Below, one piece after another: positions 8,525 through 17,399 of a stretch of DNA of 64,000 bases. How positions within the stretch are numbered: the first letter of the stretch is position 1; each line of letters starts with the position of its first letter. Source of the DNA: Flavobacteriales bacterium (GTDB taxonomy: Bacteria > Bacteroidota > Bacteroidia > Flavobacteriales_F > PHOS-HE28). The position numbers and the translations under genes were made by a program. The notes below the pieces were generated by a model. The model did no database searches, had not been told where the DNA came from, and saw only the letters and a list, made by a program, of their open reading frames with translations. The stretch is taken from assembly GCA_016710965.1 (NCBI GenBank), contig JADJTW010000015.1, forward strand, positions 7,780-71,779. Direction: 5' to 3'.

Positions 8525-9776
8525 CCCCTTGATCCGCTTCATGGTCTTCCTGGCGTTGCTGCTCTTCGCGGCACCATCGAGCGGCCAGTCGCGCAAGGAC
8601 TTGGAGAAGAAGCGCGAGGCGTTGGACAAGCAGATCCGCACCACCACCGCGCTCATCGACCAGGCCCGCAAGGAACAGCGCGTCACTCAGGAACAACTGC
8701 ACCTGCTCGAGAGCCAGATCCAAGCGCGGGCAGCGCTCATCCGCACCATGGACGGAGAGCTCCGCCGCGTAGATGAGCGCATCGCCGAGGACGAGGGCCT
8801 CATCGCATCCTTGCGCAGCGACCTCGAGGGCCTACGCGCCGACTATGCGCGCATGGTGCAGTTCGCCTATAAGAACCGCAGCACCTATGACCGGCTCAGC
8901 TACCTGTTCGCTTCCAACAGCTTCCAGCAAGCGTACCAGCGCAGTCGCTACCTGGGCCAGATCGCCGAGCGGCGCAAACGCCAGGTATCGCTCATCGTCG
9001 AGACCCAAGCCACCATCGATGCGCGCGTGGTCGCGTTGAAAGAGCAGCGGGATGAGAAGAACCGCTTATTGGGCGAGCAGATGAACGAGAAGCGAAAGCT
9101 CGACGGCGACCGCAGTGGCCAGCAAAGCGCACTGAACACCCTCAAGCGAGAAGAGGGCCGACTGCGAGAAACACAGCGCAAACAGGAGAATCAACGCCAT
9201 GATCTGGACAAGGCCATCCGCCGCGCCATCGAGGCCGAACTGAAGCCTAAGCCGCGCGCCGGCGCCGATCCCGCCAAGCCCGGCAAGATGGAGCTGACCC
9301 TTACTCCTGAGGCCCGGGAGCTGAACGCCGACTTCGAGAAGAACAAGGGGAAACTGCCGTGGCCGGTGGAAAAGGGAGTGATCACGGGGCGTTTCGGCAA
9401 GCAGGCGCACCCCGTGCTGGCGGGCATTGTCATCGATAATAACGGCATCGACATCACCACGGAGAAGGGCGCGAACGTGCGCGCGTTGTTCCGTGGCGAG
9501 GTGAGCAGTGTTATCGTGCTCCCCGGGGCGGGCAAAGCGGTGATCGTAAGCCACGGCGCATACCGAACGGTATACAGCAATCTGGCCTCGGTGAGCGTGA
9601 GCAAGGGCCAGAAGCTGGAGACCAAGCAGACCTTAGGAACCGTGCTTGCGGGCGAAGAGGGCTCGGTGGCGCACATCGAAGTGTGGAAGATCACGGCCGA
9701 TGGTCTCGTGAACGTGGATCCGGCCGGGTGGATATACAGTAGGCGCCAAGCGTCGGCCTCTCCCGCCCTACCTTAG
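8508..9776 (+). CDS. EnvC-like murein hydrolase activator (degenerate LytM/M23)
   Basis: This 422-aa protein has a signal peptide (about residues 1-27, ending SSGQS). A long coiled coil covers residues 28-250, followed by a C-terminal M23/LytM domain from about residue 290 (ITGRFGKQAHPVL). Key zinc ligands look lost: the usual H-x-x-x-D stretch reads NNGIDI, and the closing HxH reads AHIEVWK. That fits EnvC, which activates amidases rather than cutting peptidoglycan itself. The start overlaps DUF4292 by 17 nt; an alternative ATG lies at 8541. A role in septal cell-wall splitting is inferred from the family. Confidence 0.87.
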   Translation: MSRCLSPLIRFMVFLALLLFAAPSSGQSRKDLEKKREALDKQIRTTTALIDQARKEQRVTQEQLHLLESQIQARAALIRTMDGELRRVDERIAEDEGLIASLRSDLEGLRADYARMVQFAYKNRSTYDRLSYLFASNSFQQAYQRSRYLGQIAERRKRQVSLIVETQATIDARVVALKEQRDEKNRLLGEQMNEKRKLDGDRSGQQSALNTLKREEGRLRETQRKQENQRHDLDKAIRRAIEAELKPKPRAGADPAKPGKMELTLTPEARELNADFEKNKGKLPWPVEKGVITGRFGKQAHPVLAGIVIDNNGIDITTEKGANVRALFRGEVSSVIVLPGAGKAVIVSHGAYRTVYSNLASVSVSKGQKLETKQTLGTVLAGEEGSVAHIEVWKITADGLVNVDPAGWIYSRRQASASPALP

Positions 9777-9799
9777 CCGCCGGAACAAAGCCCTACCCC

Positions 9800-9994
9800 A
9801 TGAGCATCCTTCCGTTGTCCATCCTGCTCGGTGTAGTCGGTCCCTGGCAGATCGTCCTCGTTGTGGTGGTCCTGCTCCTGCTGTTCGGCGGCAAGAAGAT
9901 CCCCGAGCTCATGAAGGGCTTGGGCCAGGGCATGAAGGAGTTCAAGAACGCCAAGGACGGCACCCCCGAAGAGAAGAAGGAGGAGGGCAAGTAA
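9800..9994 (+). CDS. tatA: Sec-independent translocase subunit TatA
   Basis: This 64-aa protein has one N-terminal membrane helix (GPWQIVLVVVVLLLLFGG) followed by the family-defining FGGKKIPELMKGLGQGMKEF amphipathic helix and a charged tail. It forms the pore-like oligomer of the twin-arginine translocase, exporting folded proteins. TatC is not in the window. It lies between the EnvC-like gene and gatA on the same strand. Confidence 0.94.
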   Translation: MSILPLSILLGVVGPWQIVLVVVVLLLLFGGKKIPELMKGLGQGMKEFKNAKDGTPEEKKEEGK

Positions 9995-10052
9995 TACTCG
10001 CCGCAAGAGCAACGGCCGGATCGGCCCTGCCTCGGCGCACGTTGATCCCATC

Positions 10053-11460
10053 GTGAGCACCAGCCAGACGACCTTGAGCGAAGCACGGCAGTCGCTCGCG
10101 CATGGCGGTAGCGTTGTGGCCGCCGCCGAAGCGGCTATCGCAGCGGCCGAAGCGAACAAAGACCTCAATGCGTTCCTTGAAGTATTCCGGGTGAGCGCAC
10201 TGGAACAGGCCGCACGCGTTGATGCCAAGCGGGCCATCGGCGATGCGGGGCCCTTGTCCGGCCTTCTCGTCAGCATCAAGGACAACATCTGCTACAAGGG
10301 CCATCGGGTCGGTGCCGGTTCGCGCATCCTCGAAGGCTTCACTTCGCTGTACAGCGCAACCGTGGTGGAGCGCTTGCTCGCCGCCGATGCCGTGATCATC
10401 GGCCGTACGAACTGCGACGAGTTCGCCATGGGCAGCAGCAACGAGAACAGCGCCTACGGCAACGTGCTGAATCCGGTGGACAAGCGCATGGTGCCCGGCG
10501 GAAGCAGTGGTGGCGCCGCAGCAAGCGTGGCGGCCGGCATCGTTCACGCAGCGCTGGGTTCCGATACCGGCGGCTCCATCCGCCAGCCGGCATCATTCAC
10601 GGGCACCATCGGCTTCAAGCCCACGTATGGCCGCGTGAGCAGGCATGGCCTCATCGCCTTCGCCAGCAGCTTCGACCAGATCGGTCCTTTCGCGCACTGC
10701 GTGGATGACATCGCCGCGATCTACACGGCCGTGGCCGGTCACGATCCCATGGACAGCACCACGAGCCGCAAGCCAGTGGAGCCCGTCACCCTCGCGCATC
10801 CCGGCAAGTTGCGTATCGGCTATTTCCGCGAAGGCCTGGAGCGCGCCGGCATGGATCCGGAAGTGGTAGGGCACGTGCAGGCGCAGATCGATCGTTTGAA
10901 GCGTGATGGTCACGTGGTGCAGCCTATCGATGTTCCATTCCTCGATCACCAAGTCCCCACCTACTACATCCTCGCCACAGCGGAAGCAAGCAGCAACCTC
11001 GCACGGTTCGACGGCATCCACTTCGGACACCGCAGCAAGGCCGCGAAGGGCGTGGAAGAAACCTACCGCATGAGCCGCACCGAGGGCTTCGGTCCAGAAG
11101 TGAAGCGCCGCATCCTGTTGGGCACCTTCGTGCTCAGCGCCGGGTACTATGATGCTTACTACGGCCAGGCACAACGCGTGCGCCGCATCATTCGCAACAA
11201 GACGTTGGAGGCATTCGAGAAGTACGATATCGTGGTCGGGCCAACCTGCCCCACCACGGCTTTCGCGCACGGCGCCATCACCGGATCCGGTGGCGATGTA
11301 CCTACAGGACATCTTCACGGTGCAGGCGAACCTCGCGGGCACGCCTGCGATCAGCCTGCCCACGGGCACGCACAGCAACAAGCTGCCCTTCGGCATGCAG
11401 CTCATGGCCAAGCCCTTCGATGAGGCGCGCTTGCTGGCTGCGGCGAAGCATCTGTTCTAG
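10053..11460 (+). CDS. gatA: Asp-tRNA(Asn)/Glu-tRNA(Gln) amidotransferase subunit A, frameshifted near 3' end
   Basis: The GTG at 10053 opens an amidase-signature protein with the catalytic Lys (SIKDNICYKG) and the Ser-cisSer pair (GGSSGGAAASVAAG, GSDTGGSIRQPASF). GatA releases ammonia from glutamine for tRNA-dependent synthesis of Gln-tRNA and/or Asn-tRNA. After VGPTCPTTAF the frame changes: in the original frame it ends at 11423 in unrelated residues. The conserved C-terminus (DPVAMYLQDIFTV ... PFDEARLLAAAKHLF) continues in the next frame to 11460. One extra G near 11281-11286 explains this. Restored, the protein is about 468 aa, the normal length. GatB and GatC are not nearby. Confidence 0.9.
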
Positions 11461-11541
11461 CGGGTTCCACATCGCGCTGTGAACGACGAGGCCGTATACC
11501 ACGGGCCATCTTCCTGCGTATTACGGGTACCTTCGGCACTC

Positions 11542-13005
11542 ATGCGTAGCGTACTGCTCCTCTCCCTCCTGGCTACTTGCGCCACCGATCTGCTGGCCCA
11601 GACCGAAAGCATGGTGGTTCGCCTGAGCCCCGACGACCCCGTAATGGCGCGCCTGGATGACCTGGCCGCACTGCCTTGGATCCAACGCTCGGCCTTCACC
11701 ACCGACACCGCCGCCCACAACGTGCATGGCTTCGCGGCGGAGCAAGTGCCCGCGTGGAGCGAGCGCGATGTGCAGCATCGGCTGGCCGTGCTCGACGAAC
11801 GCACGCCCTTCAACCTCATCTACAACAAGCCGGTCCAGGCCTACATCGACCTGTACGCGGTGCGCAAGCGCGAAATGACCAGTCGCATGCTGGGCCTGGC
11901 CGAACTCTACTTCCCGCTCTTCGAGGAGCACCTGGACCGCTACGGCATCCCGTTGGAGATGAAATACCTGGCCGTGGTGGAAAGTGCGCTCAACCCAGCC
12001 GCGCGCTCGCGTGCTGGCGCCGTCGGCTTATGGCAATTCATGCTACCCACAGGCAAGCTCTATGGCCTGAAGGCTGACAGCTATGTGGATGAGCGCCACG
12101 ACGTGTACAAAAGCACCGATGCCGCGTGCCGCTACCTCAAGTACCTGCACCACCTGTACGGCAATTGGGAGCTGGCCCTGGCCGCATACAACTGCGGGCC
12201 CGGCAATGTGAACAAGGCCATTCGGCGCAGCGGCGGGGTGAAGGATTATTGGAAGATCTACGACCACCTGCCGCGAGAGACCCGTGGCTATGTGCCTGCG
12301 TTCATCGCGGTGAACTACATCTTCAGCCACCACGCCGACTATAACCTCTACCCCATTGCGCCCGCATACTGTGCCTACGAGGTGGATACGGTGCAAGTGT
12401 GCTATCCGCTGGACCTTGCCGCAGTAGCGGTGCTCACCGGCGGCACCGTGCAAGAGCTGCGCGAACTGAACCCCACCTTCAAGCTGGGAATCGTGCCCGA
12501 TGTGGACCAGCCCGTGAGCATCTACCTGCCCAAGGATGCTGCCGGGGTGTTCGTGAGCAATGAAGAAACCATGCGCTACAGCTATCAGGCCGCAGGCGCA
12601 GCAGCAACCCCTGCGCAAGCCGCAACACCCATCGCCACGGAGGTCGCGGAACAAAAGCACACCGTACGCTCTGGCGAATCCCTTGGCAGTATCGCTCACA
12701 AGTACGGCACCTCAGTGAGCGAATTGAAACGGCTCAATGGCATGCGCAACGACATGATTCACCCGGGCCAGAAATTGGTTGTGAAGCGCACGAATGCGCC
12801 AGCATCCGAGCGCACAGCAACGGCTGAGCCCCGTTCGGACAACGGGGCGCTGTACCACGTAGTGCAGCCGGGAGATACGCTCTGGAGCATCGCGCAACGG
12901 TATCAAGGGGTGAGCGTCGAGGACCTTCGCCGCCTGAATGCCGCTGTGGAACGCGAAGGACTCAAGCCCGGCAGCCGCCTCACGGTGCGTGTGCCGAACG
13001 GATGA
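11542..13005 (+). CDS. MltD-like lytic transglycosylase with two LysM domains
   Basis: The ATG at 11542 gives a clean signal peptide (MRSVLLLSLLATCATDLLAQ); an upstream in-frame GTG at 11479 would add 21 unlikely residues. The 487-aa protein has an SLT goose-lysozyme-like domain with the catalytic Glu in VVESALNP, GAVGLWQFM and the AYNCGPGNV motif. Near the C-terminus are two LysM modules (HTVRSGESLGSIAHKYGTSV, YHVVQPGDTLWSIAQRY) that bind peptidoglycan. It cleaves glycan strands non-hydrolytically to 1,6-anhydro-muropeptides. It overlaps the DUF4837 gene by 4 nt. Confidence 0.92.
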   Translation: MRSVLLLSLLATCATDLLAQTESMVVRLSPDDPVMARLDDLAALPWIQRSAFTTDTAAHNVHGFAAEQVPAWSERDVQHRLAVLDERTPFNLIYNKPVQAYIDLYAVRKREMTSRMLGLAELYFPLFEEHLDRYGIPLEMKYLAVVESALNPAARSRAGAVGLWQFMLPTGKLYGLKADSYVDERHDVYKSTDAACRYLKYLHHLYGNWELALAAYNCGPGNVNKAIRRSGGVKDYWKIYDHLPRETRGYVPAFIAVNYIFSHHADYNLYPIAPAYCAYEVDTVQVCYPLDLAAVAVLTGGTVQELRELNPTFKLGIVPDVDQPVSIYLPKDAAGVFVSNEETMRYSYQAAGAAATPAQAATPIATEVAEQKHTVRSGESLGSIAHKYGTSVSELKRLNGMRNDMIHPGQKLVVKRTNAPASERTATAEPRSDNGALYHVVQPGDTLWSIAQRYQGVSVEDLRRLNAAVEREGLKPGSRLTVRVPNG

Positions 13006-14027
13006 TGGCGCGATTCCTTCCATTCCTCTTCCTCATCGTCGTTCTCGTTGGCTGCAAGGGCGATCGAGACCGCCTCCCCGGCAGTGCCGGCGGGCAGGAT
13101 GAGGTGCTGGTAGTGATGCCCAAGGGCCATTGGGAGAGCGAGCCGGGCGCGGCAGTGCGCGCGCTTCTGCAACAACCGCTCGCCGGGCTGCCTCAGCATG
13201 AAGCCATGTTCCGTGTGGCACAATGCAAGCCGGAAGATTTCGCTTCGCTGCTGCAATTGCACCATACCGTGCTGTTCGCCGACCTTGACGCGAACAGGTC
13301 CGAGGTGCGCTCCTTGAAAGAAGTGCATGCGCTGGGCCAGCTTATCGTGCGCGTGGAAGCACCGGACCCTGTCTCGTGGATCGCACTTCTGCGAGAGCGC
13401 GGCGAGGGGATCATCACGATCTTCGAGGCGCATCATCGTGAGCGCACAGGTGCGCAGGTGAAGCGCGAAGTCGACGAGCGGGTCGTGAGCGCCGTGCAGC
13501 AACGCTTGGGCGTTACGCTTGATATCCCTGGCGGCTATCGTGTGATGACGCTGGAAGATGATTTCGCCTGGCTGCAGCGCGACCGCGTAATGGCCGGATC
13601 CGGCATGGAGCATAACGTGATCGAAGGCTTGCTCATTCACCGGCATCCGTACACCAGTGATACCATCTGGAGCGTGCCGTCGCTCGTGGCGCTGCGCGAT
13701 ACCGTGACCCGGAGCAGGGTTCCCGGGCCGGACCCGGGATCATACATGGTCGTGCAGAAGGATTTCGAAGGCATCGATCTGATGCCCCGCGGGCGCGCCA
13801 CGGAGCTCGGCGGCCGCTACGCCTATCTCATGCGCGGCCTCTTCGGCATGGAAGGCGCGAAAATGGGCGGGCCTTTCGTGAGCCTCTCAACGCTCGACGC
13901 GAAAGACGATCGCATCATCACCGTGGAAGGATTCGTGTACGCGCCGCAGTTCGACAAGCGGCCTTACGTGCGCGAATTGGAAGCGATCATCTTCTCCTTG
14001 CGCAAGGGCGCGAAGGAGAATCCTTGA
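13002..14027 (+). CDS. DUF4837 family lipoprotein
   Basis: This 341-aa protein begins FLPFLFLIVVLVGCKGD, a lipoprotein signal with Cys near residue 18. The body has the family's opening (DEVLVVMPKGHWES) and the later WSVPSLVALRDTVTRSRVPG and YVRELEAIIFS segments. DUF4837 proteins are Bacteroidota-specific and of unknown function. Here the gene overlaps the stop of the MltD-like transglycosylase, which suggests a partner role in cell-wall turnover. That link is inference from position only. Confidence 0.82.
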   Translation: MMARFLPFLFLIVVLVGCKGDRDRLPGSAGGQDEVLVVMPKGHWESEPGAAVRALLQQPLAGLPQHEAMFRVAQCKPEDFASLLQLHHTVLFADLDANRSEVRSLKEVHALGQLIVRVEAPDPVSWIALLRERGEGIITIFEAHHRERTGAQVKREVDERVVSAVQQRLGVTLDIPGGYRVMTLEDDFAWLQRDRVMAGSGMEHNVIEGLLIHRHPYTSDTIWSVPSLVALRDTVTRSRVPGPDPGSYMVVQKDFEGIDLMPRGRATELGGRYAYLMRGLFGMEGAKMGGPFVSLSTLDAKDDRIITVEGFVYAPQFDKRPYVRELEAIIFSLRKGAKENP

Positions 14028-14144
14028 CGCTCAAGCAATCCCATCGCTTGCGCTTTCGTTTATCCACAGCGCGGCGCGTTGTGTTGAAAAGTGGAAGCGC
14101 CGACGCGCACCGCATCGATCTACTTTTCCGCTGCCATCATCGCC

Positions 14145-14390
14145 ATGGATTTCGCCCGCATCCGACAATACGCGCACCAGCACTGCCGCTTCAAGCTCCG
14201 CGGGGGCAAGGAGATCTTCGGTGTTGTGTGGGAGGTGGAGACCAGCGAAAGCGTCGGCGGAGCCGGCAGCAAGCGCTTGTTCTTCGCCAGTGTTCGCGAC
14301 TATGAGCAATTGCAGCGCAGCGGCACGCCCGTGCATGTGATCCCCATGCAGCCCGAGGAGATCGTTGCGGTGGAAAGCCTGGCGAGCTAA
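14145..14390 (+). CDS. Small conserved-looking protein of unknown function
   Basis: The reading frame opens upstream at 14091, but ATG 14145 (MDFARIRQYAHQHCRFKL) gives a natural soluble 81-aa protein. It shows alternating strand-like segments (KEIFGVVWEVE, KRLFFASVRDYEQL) resembling a small beta-barrel or SH3-like fold. No signal peptide or membrane segment is seen. Its stop overlaps that of the convergent S9 peptidase gene by 4 nt. I do not recognise the family. Confidence 0.6.
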   Translation: MDFARIRQYAHQHCRFKLRGGKEIFGVVWEVETSESVGGAGSKRLFFASVRDYEQLQRSGTPVHVIPMQPEEIVAVESLAS

Positions 14391-16588
14391 TTCCTCACCA
14401 TCCCCGCCTGCTCCAGGAAGAACGCGTAGATCAACGCCACCTCTTTCAGCATCTCGAACCGCCCCGAAGCGCCTCCGTGCCCCGCTTCCATGTTGGTGAA
14501 CAGCAGGATGGGCGCATCGGCCTTCTGATGCTCGCGCAGGCGCTGGACCCATTTGGCGGGTTCCCAATACTGCACCTGGCTATCGTGCAATCCTGTTGTC
14601 ACGAGCAATGCCGGGTATTCCGCATCCTTCACATTGTCGTAGGGTGAATAGGCCAGCATGCGGTCGTATGCCTCCTTCTCCTTCGGGTCTCCCCATTCAT
14701 CGAACTCGCCGGTGGTGAGCGGAATGCTTTCATCGAGCATGGTGGTCACCACATCCACGAAGGGCACTTCGGCGCAAGCCGCCTTCCAACGATCGGGGCG
14801 CATATTGATCACTGCGCCCACGAGCAGGCCACCAGCGCTTCCGCCGAGGCAGAAGATGCGTCCCGGGTCGGCGTACTTCATCTTCTCCAAGTGGTCAGCG
14901 CAATCGATGAAGTCCGTGAAGGTGTTCATCTTGTGCTCCATCTTCCCGTCCTCGTACCATCCGCGGCCCAGCTCTTCCCCGCCGCGTATGTGCGCAATGG
15001 CGTAGACGAAGCCGCGGTCGAGCAAGCTTAGTCGTGCGCTGCTGAACGTGGGGTCGATGCTGTTGCCGTAGCTGCCATAGCCGTAGAGCAGGAGAGGTGC
15101 GCTTCCATCCAGTTTGGTGCCCTTCCGGTACACGATGCTCACCGGCACTCGAGCACCGTCGCGGGCGGGGGCCCAGATGCGTTCGCTCGAATAATCCTCC
15201 CGCTTGAAGGCGCCCACCACTTCCTGTTGCTTCAGCAGGATGTCCGTCGTGCTGTTCAGGTCATGCTCATAAACGCTTCCCGGCGTAGTGAGCGAGGTGT
15301 ACCCGTAGCGCATCCTGTCGGTATCCCACTCAGGGTTGGTGCCGCTGTATGCCACGTAGGCCGGGTCGTTGAATTGTATCTGGTGCTCTTTGCCGGTGCT
15401 CAGCTTCCGCACTCGTATATGCGTGAGCCCATCGCGCCGCTCGGTGATCACCAAGTGGTCGCGAAAAGTGTCCACGTCCTCCAGGAGCACATCATCGCGG
15501 TGCGCGATCACCTCCTTCCACGCGCGCTTGTCAGCGGTCTTTCCTTCGGCGCACTCCATCAGGCGGAAGTTCTGCGCATTCCAGTTGGTCATGATGTACC
15601 ACTTGCCGGGATTTCCATCGGCTGGCGGCACGTGCATGACACTGTGCTCGTGCTCTTCCTCGCGCGGCAGGAACACTTTGAATGCGCCCATGGGCTGCTC
15701 CACGGGCAGGAAGCGGTGTTCGGTGCTCAATGTGCTCTCGCAGGCGATCATCACGAATCGTTCGCTGCGCGACCGGTACACATCGCAGCTGTACGCGGCG
15801 TCGGTCTCCTCGAACACTAAAGCATCCTGCGCGGGGTCGGTGCCGAGCACATGGCGGTATATGCGATAGCTGCGGAGCGTGCTGTCCTTGCGCGGGTAGA
15901 AGACGGTGCGATCATCGGCCCATGCGCATCCGCCGCCAGTGTTGATGATGATGTCCGGCAGGTCCTTGCCTGTCACGAGATCGCGGAAGCGGATCTCATA
16001 CTGCCTGCGGCTCACAAAGTCCACGCTGTACGCCACGATGCCATTGTTGGGGCTGACTTCGAAGTCCCCGAGGTCGAAATAGCTGTGCCCTTCGGCGAGC
16101 GAGTTCTCATTGAGCATCTCGGTCCATCCCGGATCGCTGTCTGCAGGCATTGCGGCGCTCGCAGCCCGGGCCCGCACATGCACGGCGTACTCCTTGCCTT
16201 CATCGAACCGCTGCTGGTACCAGAAGCCGTTCTCGCGATAGGGCACGCTCAGGTCGGTCTCCTTGATCCGGGCCTTCATCTCTGCAAAGAGGTTTTCGCG
16301 CAGCTGCTTGATGGGGCCGAGCACGGCTTCGGTGTATGCGTTCTCGGCATTCAAGTGCTCGACCACTTCCCGAGTGTGTGCGTCCAGAGGGCTGGCGTTG
16401 CGTTGATCCTCGGTGAGCCGCATCCAGTAGTACTCGTCGTTGCGCGTGTGGCCGTGAGCAGAAATGGTGTGCGGGCGTTTCGTGGCGACGGGTGGCGCGA
16501 GGAGGTCGGTGTCGTTCATGGGCTGTGGTGCGTTCGAGCAGGCCGGCAGTAGAAGCAGCGGCGTGAGTAAGGACAAGGTGCGGATCAT
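14387..16588 (-). CDS. S9 family peptidase (oligopeptidase B-like), lipoprotein
   Basis: The start at 16588 gives MIRTLSLLTPLLLLPACSNA, a lipoprotein signal; the longer frame to 16651 adds residues with no match. The 733-aa protein has an N-terminal seven-bladed propeller region (about 60-440) and a C-terminal alpha/beta-hydrolase domain. The nucleophile Ser lies in GGSAGGLLVGA, the family segment is IAHIRGGEELGRGWYEDGK, and the His lies in EAGHGGASGR. It should cut oligopeptides, probably after basic residues as in oligopeptidase B. A TACTTTCG box at 16608-16615 (minus strand) lies 19 nt before the start. Confidence 0.9.
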   Translation of the reverse strand: MIRTLSLLTPLLLLPACSNAPQPMNDTDLLAPPVATKRPHTISAHGHTRNDEYYWMRLTEDQRNASPLDAHTREVVEHLNAENAYTEAVLGPIKQLRENLFAEMKARIKETDLSVPYRENGFWYQQRFDEGKEYAVHVRARAASAAMPADSDPGWTEMLNENSLAEGHSYFDLGDFEVSPNNGIVAYSVDFVSRRQYEIRFRDLVTGKDLPDIIINTGGGCAWADDRTVFYPRKDSTLRSYRIYRHVLGTDPAQDALVFEETDAAYSCDVYRSRSERFVMIACESTLSTEHRFLPVEQPMGAFKVFLPREEEHEHSVMHVPPADGNPGKWYIMTNWNAQNFRLMECAEGKTADKRAWKEVIAHRDDVLLEDVDTFRDHLVITERRDGLTHIRVRKLSTGKEHQIQFNDPAYVAYSGTNPEWDTDRMRYGYTSLTTPGSVYEHDLNSTTDILLKQQEVVGAFKREDYSSERIWAPARDGARVPVSIVYRKGTKLDGSAPLLLYGYGSYGNSIDPTFSSARLSLLDRGFVYAIAHIRGGEELGRGWYEDGKMEHKMNTFTDFIDCADHLEKMKYADPGRIFCLGGSAGGLLVGAVINMRPDRWKAACAEVPFVDVVTTMLDESIPLTTGEFDEWGDPKEKEAYDRMLAYSPYDNVKDAEYPALLVTTGLHDSQVQYWEPAKWVQRLREHQKADAPILLFTNMEAGHGGASGRFEMLKEVALIYAFFLEQAGMVRN

Positions 16589-16634
16589 GCACGAAGCGAA
16601 TGCAGGCCGAAAGTAACCGGGTCGCGCATGCGCT

Positions 16635-17348
16635 TCACGCAAGCGTGGCATGCAGCACCGCCGGCGATCTCAATTCCCCTAGCCCGTCCACGTGCAGCCT
16701 GAAATAGAGCAGGACGTGGTCCAGGAGCTCGCGACGAAATGAGAAGGCAATGGGAACGTGGTGCAGGTCGTCAAGGCCGATGCGGAGCAACTGAGCGAAG
16801 GCGAGGCTGAGCGGCGGCCGCATCAAATGGTCATGTGGCCCGGCACCAGGAAGGAATCGGCCGTCCTGCATATCGAAATGGTCGTTGCCTTCTTCCGGCT
16901 CTTCGGGGAAGAAACCGAAATGCCCCGATAGCTGCAGCATGAACACCGATGGGAACCACCGGAGGTCCTCGGCGCTATCGATGGTCTCCAGGGCTTCGAG
17001 CACATAGGCGTTTAGCGCGGGGTCTGCCGCCTCGGTGCGCAGCACGCGGTAGAGCACCTCTTGAACGAAGAGCGCCACGGCCGACCGCACGGGGTCTGTA
17101 TGCAGCCGCAGGTAAGGCTGCGCAACGCGCAGTTCGCGTACGTGGTGCATGTCATGATCGGGCCGTTCGTCCACCACGATCTGCAAGCGATTGAGCGCTT
17201 GCAATGCGGCCGCGCTATTCCCCTTCTTGCTGCCGATGCGAACCATGTATGACCGAACTCCGGCATGGCTGGTCCAAGCCTTCAGCACCACGGCGCGATC
17301 ACCGTGAGCGACGGTCTTCAGAACGACAGCATCGGTGGTGAGGAGCAT
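16635..17348 (-). CDS. recO: DNA repair protein RecO
   Basis: This 237-aa protein matches Bacteroidota RecO. It has an N-terminal OB-fold stretch (TTDAVVLKTVAHGDRAVVLK), a helical middle (ALFVQEVLYRVLRTEA, APS-type FPSVFMLQLSGHFGFFP) and a short C-terminal helical tail with a truncated zinc site, as is common in this phylum. RecO works with RecR/RecF to load RecA on SSB-coated gaps. It is transcribed toward the S9 gene, which starts 46 bp downstream. Confidence 0.9.
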   Translation of the reverse strand: MLLTTDAVVLKTVAHGDRAVVLKAWTSHAGVRSYMVRIGSKKGNSAAALQALNRLQIVVDERPDHDMHHVRELRVAQPYLRLHTDPVRSAVALFVQEVLYRVLRTEAADPALNAYVLEALETIDSAEDLRWFPSVFMLQLSGHFGFFPEEPEEGNDHFDMQDGRFLPGAGPHDHLMRPPLSLAFAQLLRIGLDDLHHVPIAFSFRRELLDHVLLYFRLHVDGLGELRSPAVLHATLA

Positions 17349-17399
17349 CGGGCGCTAAGGTCGGGCCACGGCTCCGGTGGATGGAGGCTGGGCTGGGGA

